Shown piece after piece: positions 47,372 to 60,335 of a DNA stretch of 64,000 bases (positions are counted from its first letter, which is position 1; every line of letters begins with the position of its first letter). The DNA is from Myrica gale (taxonomy: Eukaryota > Streptophyta > Magnoliopsida > Fagales > Myricaceae): contig OZ005621.1 of NCBI GenBank assembly GCA_963930655.1, forward strand, positions 4,761,001-4,825,000. The letters are read 5' to 3'. The notes beneath the pieces are model-generated. The model was given only the letters and a program-made list of their open reading frames with translations, had not been told where the DNA came from and made no database searches. The translations under genes were made by a program, and so were the position numbers.

Positions 47372-50153
47372 ATGCTGGCGCAGGAATCAAGTGGCTCCTA
47401 CTTCGATCTTCCCGAGGAGGTCTTGGATGTCCTGCCGTCCGATCCTTTCGAACAGCTCGATGTGGCCCGCAAGATCACCTCCATTGCGCTCTCGACACGC
47501 GTCTCGGCCCTCGAGTCTGAGTCCTCCGCCCTGTTCTCCAAAATCGCCGAGAAGGACCAGCTCATCGCCGACCTTCAAGCCCAGTTGGAGTCCCTCGACG
47601 CCTCCCTCTCCGATACCGCCGACAAACTCTTCCGCGCCGAGGAAGAAAAGGTCTGAAGTGGCCCAACCCCCAATTCGGTAATTGTCGTCTTTTTTTTCAG
47701 AGAAAAACCCGGTTTTTGTTCATTCATGTGTATTTGGTGTAGGGGAGCTTGCAAAAAGAGAACGCTTCGCTGTCGAACGCTGTCAAGAAGCTTAACCGAG
47801 ATGTCGCCAAGGTACTACCATGCCTTCCACCAACGGCTACATTTTCTAAATTATCGGGTTTTAATCCGTTGGTTTACTGTTTACGGCAGAGTCTGATGCG
47901 CATAGTGAAAATTGAACATTGCGGTTATAGTATCGTTTTCTGCCATTTGTAATATTCAATTAAGTTTAATTGAATGGACAATGCGGTGGAAAGTTCGACA
48001 TGTTTATAATATGTTTGTATGTATGTATGTAATTTTTGTGAGTATACATGTTCGTGTACTTGTGATGGATAATGAGGTGTTTAGAGCTCTTTGAGACCTT
48101 GAGTTTATACTATTGAATGAGTCGTAGAATTGGGTTCTATAGTGAAGTCTCATAGTGTCGTACTGTTTTGGGTGTGTGCAGTTGGGGGTCTTCAGGAAGA
48201 CCCTCATGCAATCTCTTCAAGAGGATGATGAAAATTCTGTGAGTATTCCTCTCTCAGAATTAACAAGTTCTTAAAGAATATTGCGATCACGTACTGGATG
48301 AATGTATTAGTCTTATTCTGGATTGTGCCATTACTGAATCTTGTATTGCCACAGGCAGGAGTTCCGGAGGTTGTTGCTAAGATTCAGGACCATCCAAATT
48401 TATCTTCCGCATCAATGATTGGAGGTCCTCTACTTTTGTATTGTTTATTGTCTCCTACCTAGATTTACTCTTCATGTATTTCCATTTCATATGATAAATA
48501 TCCCGACAGACGGTCTCTGTGTGCATAGAAGTGACGCATGCTGACTAGTGGATGCTGAATTTTAATTTCGGCGGAGGAATATCTTGGTCCTGGAAGTGTG
48601 TATATATTAGGTCACTCCTGGGCTTCTATGGTCTAGTGGTAAGACCCCTTTTCTGAAAGGAGGTCCTAATCAATCTGTGAGGAGGTGTTTTGGGTGGAGG
48701 GAGGGCTACCTGTGCAGAGTAATGCTATCTGATCTGAAGGAGAGTAGTAAACAGAAGTAGGAACTCGTCAAGAGCCACATGTTCCTGGAATTTTGGAAAT
48801 TTTGCCGTATCATCTCTTATGAAAGTTTGAAAAAAATTAGATTTTCTTACATTCGCTTGATTGACTTTTGAATGTGCTCTGACATGTAATCCATTATTTT
48901 TCTTACTTGAAAGAGTTTTTGTTATGAAACTTACGCCAGATGTTTCCATCCTGATATTGCACAATGGCCTGTTGAACATTCTAAAAAGTGAAGCATTTGA
49001 TACTAGCTTATTTCTGTGATTTTAACACTACAACTATTAATGTGAAAGGATTGCCTATTTTGCTTCAGAAGATGATGTCATTTCAAGATACTCTTCAGCC
49101 TGGAGCGTGACGTCTGATGTAGGAAATTCATTTACGGATGATCGCGAAGCTGATGGTATGTGCATATTATTAATTCAGAGTAATGTTTAATTTCAGATTT
49201 TCCTCCCTTGGGTGATTGGATGGTGTCTTGCATGGGGTAATGCCTGGGTATATATGTAGACCATATGTCATACTGCTTATGGATTAAAAAACCCTTCAAC
49301 TGAGCATGCCAATTATAACCCTAGTTCTGTTTCTTGCCAATCCCTGCAGCCTCAAGGCCTCGAATATCACCTGGCCTCCTGTTAGCATCCCAAACTAGCA
49401 CACCTCGTTTAACGCCTCCGGTTTCCCCTCCTAGCCTATCTGCGTCTGTGTCCCCAACAAGAACATCTACATCTGTGTCCCCAAGGCGACATTCAATTTC
49501 ATTTGCAACATCAAGAGGAATGTTTAATGATCGGACCGCAATGTTTTCTTCTATGCCCTCCAGCCATCATGGCTCGATAGCAAGCTCTGATGCTGGATCA
49601 CAAAGTGGTAAGCTCTTTCGTATCTGTGTAACTGAATAAGTAGATTGCTAATGGAATATGATTATTATACGTTTAACGTATCTTATCAGTCAATGGTTGA
49701 ATTTGTTTCAGGACGAACACGGGTTGATGGGAAAGAATTCTTCCGCCAAGTCAGGTAAAAACAGCCTAGAACTCTATTTTGCATTTTGTGCATATGCTCA
49801 TAGTTTAGTCCTTGGCTTCTCAAATAAAGCAGCTTTTCATCTGATCCCATCTCTTCTTGTCATCAGGAGCCGTTTGTCTTATGAGCAGTTCAGTGCGTTC
49901 CTAGCAAATGTTAAGGAACTGAATGCCCACAAACAAACGAAAGAGGTATGGACTCTCTCTCTCTCTCTCTCGCTATCTCTCTCTCTCCTCCCCTCTCCAT
50001 TTTCTTGCTTTAACACTTTCTGCGGTGACTGACTTCGATTCATATATTTGAATATTTCAGGAGACTCTTCAGAAGGCTGACGAGATTTTTGGTCCAGATA
50101 ACAAGGACCTTTATACTATATTTGAGGGGTTGATCACGCGTAATGTCCATTGA
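47372..50153 (+). CDS. At4g15545-like coiled-coil protein (NAI2-interacting-protein family)
   Basis: Exons 47372-47650, 47743-47811, 48182-48238, 48355-48424, 49069-49155, 49350-49607, 49712-49754, 49867-49945 and 50061-50153 join to 1035 nt (344 aa). The N-terminus has FDLPEEVLDVLPSDPFEQLD, followed by a coiled coil (about residues 30-120: ALESESSALFSKIAEKDQLI..., KLNRDVAKLGVFRKTL). A Ser/Pro/Thr-rich linker (about 190-270) precedes a C-terminal helical block FFRQVRSRLSYEQFSAFL...QKADEIFG. This is the family of Arabidopsis At4g15545. I recall that family members were reported as NAI2-interacting proteins of ER bodies, but that role is not readable from sequence. All junctions are in phase with GT-AG ends. 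Its place downstream of PPDK/SpoU mirrors Arabidopsis chromosome 4. Confidence 0.92.
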
Positions 50154-51818
50154 CATGGCATTGCTGGGTCTGTAATTACAGTTTTCAATCAATGATGATC
50201 ATCATTACTATAGAGTTTTTCTAGCAATTTCCGCTGTATGTTAGACCTTTTTTTCTAAGCGCAATAAAACTATTCTTTGAACTGGGTATCAGCTTGTGAA
50301 TTGGCATGCTTATTGATGAAATATGACTTGGTCTGAATGTCGACTAGGCTATATGATATTTTCCTTAGTACCATTTTTACTCAGAAGATCACTGACCAAT
50401 TGACCTACAATAATAAATTGTTGATTTTTTCTCAAGGGCTGATATGATGTATTACTTTTAGACGGCTTAGATTGAGGGGGGGTTTTCCCCGCCCCCTTAT
50501 TCTAGCTCTCTTTTTCTTTTCCAATTTTTTATGCATGTGATAATTACTTGATATCATGGTTTATCTTCTAACTCAGCCAACCCCATCTCTGTATTTTTTC
50601 TTATAGAGTCCAAGAATGCTTATATTAGCAAGGATACATCCAAATAGATAAAATCTTGATCATAACTCGTACGAGAGAACAGTTCAACCAATGTCCACCC
50701 AATCTAGCACCAGGTCCAAAGATTGGTTGCAGGGATTCTCTTCTTTATGACCTGTCGATACTCAGGGTATCTGCTTAATTCCTTCCTAAAACTTCGTGGG
50801 CTCCGACAGTATTGGATCCCAGCTCTAGCAATTTAAAAATGGTGAAAATCTGGCCTTGAAGGTAGGCTTTTTCACGTCTTCAAGGAACGCGTTTTGGCAA
50901 TGCGCTTAAGTAATGCGTTTGGGTGTATGAAAAATCCAGCTCAGCTGGGAAAAAGCAAAAAGATGACATAGAATGGAAGATCTTGTAGCCTGATTTCCTA
51001 TTGAAGATAGAAAACAAAAGGAAAAGCGAAGTTTAGGCCCACAAATACACAAGATAAAAAAGAGCAGAAAAAGCTTGTTCAGGTTCATTTGTTCGAAAAT
51101 TCAAACGAAGCTCGAATCAGCCTTGGAAGGCTGGAAGCTATTCCCTTATTTGCCATTTTGTCTTAACTCTTATGGCGTTGTCGCTTCTGTGTTCTGTAAA
51201 GCAATCGAAAGATACTTCAGCCGTTTCGCAGTTAATAAGCCAGTAATTAAATTCTGGATGATCTATCTAAAGTGAATCCAAGACCCTTTTCTGATCCTAT
51301 AAAGAAAATTGAGAAATCTATCTTGAACTTTTAACACTCAACTCCACCTAACTCTGTTTTTCAAACAGTTACAATGATGTTGTAATCTTTGCTCTCCCTC
51401 TATCTCCATCTCCAGGCAAATAAAAGGAGAGAGAGAGAGACTTAGTCCTAAGTCCACGTGTTTAAGACTAAGAGGCCTGAAACTGGGAGGTGGTGCACAG
51501 CGTGGGAAGACGAGTCTCGACGTGCATGCTATGCTTCATCTCTCCTCTTTCTATTTGATTTGTTTTTTCAATCCAGAAAAAAGAAGAAGAAAGAGAGGTT
51601 GGATTGAAAAGGAACAATGGCAAAGAATGCCGATTTTCCAGCATGAATATTCGGTTAATAGTCCAAAAAGTAATGGATATTAGAAAGCCACAGAAAATTC
51701 GGTTCATGCCAACCGCTACCTCCTCTCTTTATCTCTCTCTCTCTCTCTCTCTTTCATTTCCCTCGCCTTCCTTTTGGCTTCCCGGGCCTCTCTCTGGATT
51801 GGCCACCTCTGATAACTC
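50154..51818 (+). other. 3' UTR, spacer and CT-rich leader of the kinase gene
   Basis: I see no gene. A (CT)n run at about 51732-51752 lies in the likely 5' leader of the following kinase gene, and a GA run lies near 51428-51441. Short open frames such as 51604-51864 are shadows of the leader. Confidence 0.45.
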
Positions 51819-54800
51819 ATGGCAAATGTCGTTGAACCTTCAGCTTCTTCAAGGTAATTTCTGAGGTACCTATTCAGCTGTTAGTTTTTGTCTCTGTTTC
51901 CTTTCTATGGTGTTAATGTGGTATCAGTTAGGACACACTGTCCTTTTATTTCAATCTTTTGTTCGGTGGTTCCCTTGAGTTTCTCTTATAATTTTAAGGT
52001 TACACGTTACACATTATGTCACAATTAATTTATTGCATCAGGTTTTCCATATTGATGCTTCATCTCCTTCTAACAATACAGCAAAAAGCAAATAAGAACT
52101 TGGAATAACAATTTTCTTTTTGCAAATCCTTTCCGAGTTTGGTCGATGTTTGGATTCTCAGTGATATTAGTCTATCTTATGAACATAACATAAAATTTTT
52201 ACATTGTTTCTTTTGTGTCCTGTCCGTAAGTTCTGTTGTCTTCCTCTTCTGTTTTTTTTTTTGGTTTTTCTACGTAGTTGTCTTCCTCTTCTGTGATACA
52301 TGATTTTTCACTGGACTTTGTTTGTGCTCAGCACTCACGACTATTTTCACTTGCGGAGTTTCTTCCAACTTTTTGGCCCTCGTTCAAGTTTTCCACCTTG
52401 GGTAGTTGGTACCTGCTTTCATGGGTTGTTTGAATTTGGTTTTAACGATTTTGGATTTTCGTCATCTTCTCTCTTGTTTCTTGACACCGGCGGACCATCA
52501 TGGCAGCCATGGTTCCCCCGACAATGCCAGAGGAAATCAAGAAGTTGAGACTATTTCTTTTGGAGACAGACCATCCCGAGCTGGGTTCTCCAACTCTTTT
52601 GCAAGACGTGGTAAATTGTCCATCTTTGTATGTCCTTTAGACACGAAAAGTATTTGATCCCTATGCAATGATCTAATGCCGGTATTGTGAGTTCAACAGA
52701 TGTGGAGGAAGCTATGTATGAATCCTCTTTCAGAGAAGCTCTCGAGGACGGTTCAACTAGCTTAGAATCTGAAGCGGCTTCTTCCAGGGCCAGTACTTCA
52801 GACTCGGAAGGTCCCCATGATTTAAGAGCCACAAATCACTGGCGTGGCTTCTTTCGTATGTTGAAAAAAGGATCACAGGTGCGGTTCCATACCTTCCCTT
52901 CCCTGAAAAATGTCCCAAAACTTTCCAGTAGGAAAAGCAAAAGAAATATAGATGATACGAATCCGGCACTAGATGCTCCAGTCCTGGACCCTTCTATTGA
53001 TGGTGAATTTTGCCGCTTCAAATCCTCCTGGAAGAACTTCACGTTGACAGATCTCCAAGCTGCAAGCAACAACTTCAGCGATGGTAAGTGGTTCCTTCCT
53101 CAGGGCATACTTTACAGTACAGGTGTGCAGATAACTTTTTAAATGAACTGGTGGTAAACATTTCCTGTTTCTGTCTTTCATGAAGAGAATTTGATTGGGG
53201 AAGGAGGCTATGCCAAAGTTTACAAGGGTGCATTGGAAGATGGACAGCTTGTTGCAATCAAAAGGCTGAACAGAGGAACACAGGAAGAAATGGCTGCTGA
53301 TTTCTTGTCTGAGCTTGGGATTATGGTCCATGTTGATCACCCCAATATCGCTAAATTGATTGGGTATGGGGTTGAAGGGGGGATGCACCTCGTTCTTGAA
53401 TTGTCTCCCCTTGGGAGCCTAGCGTCTATACTTTATGGTTTGTTTATCATTTATGAAGCTATCAACTTTAAATGGCCTCGAGTTCCCAAATGACAAACTT
53501 TATCAGCTCATGCCTGTTATATATTTTGTCAGGCCCGAGGGAGAAATTGGATTGGGGCATCAGATATAAGGTTGCTTTAGGGACTGCCAAGGGGCTTTTG
53601 TATCTTCATGAGGGATGTCAGAGGAGAATTATTCACAAAGATATCAAGGCTTCGAACATCTTGCTTGCGGAGGATTTGGAGCCTCAGGTGTGAATTTAAA
53701 CTGAATCATTGATAACTTCAAAGACAAAAGAAGTTTCCGTGCCTTCTAAATAAATCATCGACTTAGGCAAACAAGGCTAAAGCATCAGTGATCTTTCTGA
53801 TAAGCTGACGTGAAACACAAATATGGACGTTTTGTATTGCTTGTTTGAGAGACTAATGTGAGAGACTTCAAATCTGATCCAGATTTGTGATTTTGGGCTT
53901 GCGAAATGGCTACCTGATCAATGGACTCACCATATTGTATCAAATTTTGAAGGCACATTCGGGTTTGTAAATCCCAAAACTCTACATGGTTGCATATTCT
54001 TTGTGAAATCTTGTTTTCCAGTACTTGACATCCCGTTTCCCCTCGAAACCAATGACAGCTACCTTCCTCCTGAGTACTTCATGCACGGCATTGTGGATGA
54101 GAAAACTGATGTCTATGCTCATGGGGTACTGCTGTTAGAGCTAATCACTGGACGGAAAGCTCTCGATAGCTCACAGCAAAGCCTTGTGATGTGGGTATGT
54201 TTTTCATTTTTCTGCGACAATTTGACGTAGTTTCTAGAGCATATTGACGAGTACTGTTAACACAATAAGCCGTTTGGAGTATCATTTTACAGGCTAAACC
54301 TTTGCTCGATAAGAACAGTATCAAGGAGCTTGTTGATCCATGTCTTGCTGATGCCTACAACTCGGAACAGATGAATCGTATGGCCTTCACGGCTTCTTTG
54401 TGCATAAACCAGTCCTCAATTCATCGTCCTAAAATGAGCCAGGCATGTCTTTGTTTAAACTAATTTGTATGCGTATGTATGAGCAATTAAATGCTTAGTT
54501 AGCCATTGTACCAGTCTTTCCAAGGTTACAGGGGTGGATCCATAGAGTAATTCCCAACATTAAGGCACCAGCAGAAGCCTAAAAACAGAGTCCCCTGATT
54601 GACAAAGCACTCGTCCCCTACATTATATTATAACTGATTTGAACTACTTCGATGCAGGTTGTAAAGATTCTGAAAGGAGATGACTGCACTTCAGAGGTCG
54701 TAGGACACAGCCAGCAGCACCTTATGCTTCGGAGAGCACACTCTGAGGAGCTGTTTGATGCAGAAGAGTATGACAAAACGCTGTGTTTAAACTATCTGGA

Positions 54801-54831
54801 TCGACATATGGAGATTGGGCCCCTGCAATGA
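51819..54831 (+). CDS. Receptor-like cytoplasmic kinase, RLCK class VI (RBK1/RBK2-like)
   Basis: Exons 51819-51853, 52507-52610, 52700-53083, 53186-53437, 53533-53687, 53883-53962, 54059-54194, 54293-54442 and 54658-54831 join to 1470 nt (489 aa). There is no signal peptide or membrane span. A ~170-residue Ser/acid-rich N-terminus ends [15 protein letters not shown]. The kinase has [12 protein letters not shown] (Lys200), an alphaC Glu in [14 protein letters not shown] (Asp295), CDFG (Asp313) and [22 protein letters not shown] and [20 protein letters not shown] are hallmarks of class VI, whose RBK members bind ROP GTPases. Odd points: HKD instead of HRD and PPE instead of APE; intron 8 has a GC donor. 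Exon 1 and its acceptor (52506/52507) were chosen by phase and are the least certain part; a start at the ATG 52421 is the alternative. Confidence 0.9.
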
Positions 54832-55530
54832 AGTTTAAAGATTAACAGAAGAGCGAGAACAGGGCAGGGACGTGGACAGGCTAGATTGCCATTTTCAGAG
54901 CCAGAGTTTCCTTGGAAGGTTGCTTTAAGGGGGAAGACTGCTTATAGTTCTTGATGAATATTTTGTTGTTGTGAATTATCCAAACAATCTTGTACTCGGG
55001 CCAAACTAGAAATATCACTAGGTGATCGTATTAATCTATATTTTGCGGTATTTTATTATTTATTAGTTTTTTTTCAAAGATAAAGAAATCTACATTTTTC
55101 GCTTCAAATGGATAATCTGGATTCAAAGGTACTGGGTCTTTCATATGAATGTTGATGTTCAGCTGAGTCTATGGCCATCGTTTGACGCCTTAACAGCTCA
55201 GCATACTGCCAAAATAGTAATATTTTGTAACGGTCCACAAGGGGACGTTACTGAAACATTCTTTGTGCTAACAACCTTTTAGGTCGCCTCCAGAATTACT
55301 TTGGGAAAATGGGAAGACGAAACGACAACGTCTCCCGTGTAATACGAGAAAACAACGCCCGCGTACATCGGAGTCAACAGTGGACAATCATCGTGCCACG
55401 GACAGCTGTTAGACAAGTCAGACTCGGACTCAGAGCCAACGCCTTTTTTTTAATCTATTTTCCGAGATAATTATTGCTTTCCCGGAAAATCTCTCTCTCT
55501 GCGCCCTCTTCCAACGTCGAAGGGAGAGTC
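54832..55530 (+). other. Kinase 3' UTR, spacer, P4H promoter and leader
   Basis: The first ~250 bp are likely 3' UTR. The sequence becomes GC-richer around 55230-55530 before the P4H start codon. No TATA box was recognised. Confidence 0.4.
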
Positions 55531-55668
55531 ATGTTGAACCTTCAGTCTTTGTCATTCCTCTTTTTAACCTCGATCGTTTTTTTCGCCCGTGAATCTTTGG
55601 GATCCTATGCTGGTTCAGCGAGTTCCATTATCAATCCCTCTAAAGTTAAGCAGATTTCATGGAAGCCG

Positions 55669-55704
<36 letters not shown>

Positions 55705-58700
55705 CATTGCTTCGGGTGGTTGCTGAAAAAATCATGGAGAATTTTTTTCTAGTCATTATGAGCGCAACTCAACTGAACCAAATGGATGAATTCGCTTAGA
55801 TTTAATACATAGTTCATTTCGTTTTTTTGTTCTTACATTTTCAAAATAATCTAACAGATGGAACATTTTATATTCTTATCTAATCTTCCTCAGCGATCTT
55901 TTGCAGAGCTTTCGTGTACGAAGGTTTCCTTACAGACTTAGAATGCGACCACTTGATCTCTCTGGTGAGTAGCATCCACAAGCCGTAACTTCCATGTATT
56001 TAGATTCTCTCTTCAAAATGAGAAAGCTTTCCATATGAATTTGATTGGATTAGTAGTTAGAATTTGTTGGTTTCACTGTAATTAGGCGAAATCAGAGCTG
56101 AAGAGATCTGCGGTTGCAAATGACAAGTCAGGAGAAAGTCAGCTCAGCGAAGTTCGCACTAGCTCGGGGATGTTTATTGCTAAGGGCAAGGTTGGTTCTT
56201 TGGGGTTCTTGACCCATTCTAATGTGTATGCTATTTTCCTTGTTTGGCATGTTTAGTTATGTTCTTACCAACTAGATTTTATGTTTCTACTGTGTCGATT
56301 TTATTTCCTTAAAACGTAGTTATAATTGGATTGGCGTTGCTGGCATTGCACATGTGGTGTACGAAGTGGAAGAAGATTGCATCAACCTTAACTCAAGTAA
56401 AAGCATTGTCCTGGAGTGATTCCATATTTGTTATTATTCTCTAGGTTTTGTTAGAACATTTTTTTTCCAGGCTATTCCTAATTAATCATGATGGAAGTGT
56501 GGTGGGACTCCTTTTCTGTGATATAAAAATGTGATGATACTCTATTTGGCTGCTACCATATATAGTGGGAGTTGCAACAAGCTTGTCTTAACACATTTTT
56601 TGTTTCTAAAATTGGAACAAATAACTATGAGAGACAACTGATAATTCTGCTTTACTTAATCGTGGTCAATGCCTTGTGTTCGTTTTCTAACCAGCTGCTA
56701 AATATTTGCATACATGTGGAATTGTGGATCTTCACTCATGTGAGCTGCAATTTTTCTAGCATACTACTTTAGGGCAACATTCAATTTGAGACCTTGTTGG
56801 TCTATTTGTTTGGCTTTCCTTAGTTCTTCTACATAGTGTTTTATGAATTATACATGATTTTCTTGCTTTCCATTTCATTTCTCGATGTTTCTGCTGTCTA
56901 CAATAGGTGGATCTTTCTCACTCTTTGAGTTCCTTGTAGGATCCTATTATTGCTGGTATAGAGGACAAGATATCTTCCTGGACATTTCTTCCAAAAGGTA
57001 TACCATTTCTTGTAGAGCACTCTGGATTTTTCTTCTTCTTGTTTTTTGTTCTCGCATTTTTGTTTAGCCATCTTTTTCCCTTTCTGAAGAGTCATACACC
57101 TGATCCCACTGCTTGCAGCCTGATCTATATATGTCAACGTTATAACGCTAGAATTGTGGGAAACTAGACTTAGCTATATGATCATTCCATGCTTGTAAGT
57201 GGAGTGAAAGATGATCTCATTCTACTAAGAAAAGAATTCAGCTAATTTACATATAGGTTATAAGCTATTGTCTACCTTTGAAAGTAAAAAATCTATTTTA
57301 GGGAGAGAGAAGTAAATTTGAGAATTTAATTCAAAATTTGTTATCATGACAAGAAGCAACGTAGAACTAAGGATTCTTAAAATATGGTCCAAATTGGCAT
57401 CCCTTGGCACCCCGCACGATTGATCTTGGGTTGCTACCATCTTATTTTTCGTTTTCACTTCAACTAGTTTTTATAGTGTTGGTTCCGGTGTTTACTTATG
57501 GTTTATTGAGTCAACAGTAGTCAGGCGAAATGGGATGATTGTGGCCCATGAGGTTATTCTAGTAGTATTAGTTTTTGGCCTTTATGAGTGGTTTCATTAG
57601 CTTCCAGCTTGGTTTACCTTTTTAACGTTCTAAAAATTTCAATTTGAACCCCATTCATATTGGAAAAAGTGGTCATAAAGAACTTTTTATCTGTAACTTC
57701 TTCAAAGATCATTCAATTCTTGAGAAGCTTTTTAACTGCCCTTGAGGGTGTGATGTTTCTTTCCTACTTGTGATGGCGGTGGAGACCTTAGGTGTAACTG
57801 CCTTCAGTTAACCAAACCTGAAACCATTTAGTTAACTTTTTGAATCTTGTAGTCTATTGGCTATATCCTATATCGCTGATCCCTGAACCTAACAAGGGTT
57901 TCTGCATCAATGGAAAGTACCTTTTTATCAATAGTTCTAAGCCTAATCCATGTACCAGGTACAGTATCTGTGCAATCTGTCCTATGTCATATAGCCTTTG
58001 GAAATATATGAAACGACGAGAATCTACTACCTGATTTTGTTTCTTGATAATGGAAAAAGCTCTAGACATGATTTCTGTATCTTGAATTTCAGAAAATGGG
58101 GAAGACATCCAAGTATTGAGATATGAGCATGGTCAGAAATATGATCCGCACTATGATTACTTTTCTGACAAGGTTAATATAGCCCGGGGTGGACATCGAC
58201 TTGCAACAGTGCTCATGTATCTTTCCGATGTGACCAATGGTGGTGAAACAGTGTTCCCTTCTGCGGAGGTCAGTTCAAGTATTCTCTTTGTTTTTTTCAT
58301 TAGATCTTTGTTATAACTCTTGAACCTTCTTTAAGTTGCCTGTCAAAACTTCTCAAAAAGGTAGCTATTGTTTGAAACTCTAAAGATAGAGGAGTACATA
58401 TTAGGGACAATACCGCATTCATATGGGGCCATAACATATGTGGTGGGGTCTTGCAATGCTTCTGCTTCTATTGTGATATTTGGGTTTTATGTTTTTTTGG
58501 CCCTTTGGGGGGTGGGAGGGGGTTCTGATCAAGTGAAGTAAATGCCAGAAGACCTGATTGTTTTTATCAAAGTTTATTATTTATACCAATTTGCAACAGG
58601 AATCTCCACGTCATAAAGCTTCTGGAACAGACAATGATCTCTCTGAGTGTGCAAAGAAAGGAGTTGCAGGTACAAATTATCATTGCTTTTATGGGCTCTG

Positions 58701-59060
58701 TTTTCGCTGTTGCATATCCAGTAAGTTGATGTCATTTCCGTTGTCTACCATCGCCACATTTTAGTCAAACCACGAAGAGGGGATGCCCTTCTATTTTTCA
58801 GTCTCCACCCAACTGCCATTCCAGACACGAGCAGTCTTCATGCCGGTTGCCCTGTGATTGAAGGTGAGAAATGGTCAGCAACAAAGTGGATTCATGTAGA
58901 TTCGTTTGACAAGAACTTGGCAGCTGGTGGAAACTGCACAGATCTGAATGATAGCTGTGAGAGATGGGCCGTCCTTGGAGAATGCACGAAGAACCAAGAG
59001 TATATGGTGGGATCTCCAGAGCTTCCTGGCTACTGTAGGCGGAGTTGTAAAGTTTGTTAG
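55531..59060 (+). CDS. Prolyl 4-hydroxylase with C-terminal ShKT domain
   Basis: Exons 55531-55670, 55907-55964, 56086-56190, 56940-56997, 58093-58268, 58600-58669 and 58765-59060 join to 903 nt (300 aa). An N-terminal hydrophobic segment (LSFLFLTSIVFFA) is a signal anchor for the ER/Golgi. The 2-oxoglutarate/Fe(II) dioxygenase core has HYDYF (His140, Asp142), distal LHAGCPV (His228) and Lys238 for 2-oxoglutarate. It hydroxylates prolines of cell-wall proteins such as extensins and AGPs. A six-Cys ShKT domain closes the protein (CTDLNDSCERWAVLGEC to GYCRRSCKVC, ~257-300), as in the Arabidopsis P4H subgroup that includes At3g06300 and At5g18900. The start is the ATG at 55531; the frame is open upstream without ATG. 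The intron 1 donor (GTCTCT) is weak and abuts a CT microsatellite. Confidence 0.95.
55672..55701 (+). repeat. (CT)15 microsatellite starting at the P4H intron 1 donor
   Basis: The donor GTCTCT itself forms the first repeat units, giving ~30 bp of pure CT directly after exon 1. Confidence 0.95.
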
Positions 59061-60335
59061 AAATCTTACTCGTGGATTCCTCACAGAGCATCCGTTATAG
59101 GCTTACTTGTGGTGGTTTTTTCTCTCTGTTTCTGGGCTCTTAAGGTGGTTCTTTCTCTCTCTTTTGGACCCTTAGGTGGACCAACGCTTCAACCTGAATT
59201 CCACGTTTTTTTTCCTCTCTTTCAGTATGTCTTGTGACGATAATTTTACATAAACCTTGTAATTCTTTTTGGGTAGTATTAAAGTTTGTCTTCACTATTG
59301 ATTCTGGCTTTGGCCCTTGGGAGTCGACCTCTAACGTGAAAATGTTGCTATTACATGTGAAATAACATGCAACAATATCCGGAGCAAGGTTCTTTAAACT
59401 TCCTATTGAACCACCCGACCTTGTGGTGTTCTTTAATCAGAGTTTTTTTTATTAAATGATGCGGATTTTATAATTTTAATAGTTGTCACATGTGATCACT
59501 GTGAGTAACAAATTGACATGCATGTGCGCGAGAGAGGAGAGCCTATATTTTAGAAGGCAAAGTTAACTAGTGGAGGGCTGGTGAAGGAAGTTAACCTAGT
59601 TGGATAAGTTTACTACTATGAAGCTCTATAAATTACAGGTCATCTACCATTATTCATATGGTCGGTGGGGTTGGGAGGAGACAACACCGCTGTTTAAGGG
59701 AGTTAGGCTTTGATACAGACCCACACAAGAGGGAACTCACTTACCCTAAAGGCAAATCTCGGAGAGGCTAGCGTGAGGCTCATTGCCCTCACTATCCTTC
59801 ACTTAAGTTGGGTGCGGTCTGATCTATATGAAAAATCGAATATGAGAACTGTGCATGTAATTCAGAGTCTCGGAGGCACTCTTACCACAACGGTAAGGCA
59901 GTGATGAGTCTACCCTTTCTTGCTCACAAAAAGGAAAACTGTTTGGATTAGTGAAGTTGGTTTCGAGTACATATATATAACTGAGTTGTTTCCAGAGAGA
60001 AGAAAAGAAAAGAAAGGAAAGGAAAGGAAAGAGTACATATATAGAAAGTAGGGAAAAGGGTTGCACATGCAGTCATCGAAGTATCGTGTGGTCCTTACAA
60101 GTTCTTGACTTGGGTACAGACACCTCTTAACGTATTTGCACAATTTTTATGGAACACAGTAAGATTCCACTCCATATCCGAGGCATGAAAGAAAAGAGAC
60201 CCTACGTAGTTGTCCTCTCATCTCTCTGACAGAGAATTTCGTCCAAAATATTTGTCAATTACTAAGCTCATAGGCCAGAAGGTAGAGCAGCACGCCAATC
60301 ACGGGGTGAATTGGTGATGAAAACAGACCCCAACT
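59061..60335 (+). other. P4H 3' UTR and spacer
   Basis: Likely 3' UTR to about 59300, then spacer. I see no gene. A short purine-rich GAAAG repeat lies at 60001-60030. Confidence 0.45.

Noticed and set aside
48625..48690. tRNA- or SINE-like A box (TGGTCTAGTGG) in an intron of the At4g15545-like gene
   Set aside because: There is no B box (GGTTCGANTCC-like) at the right distance, no cloverleaf folding and no A-tail with target duplication.
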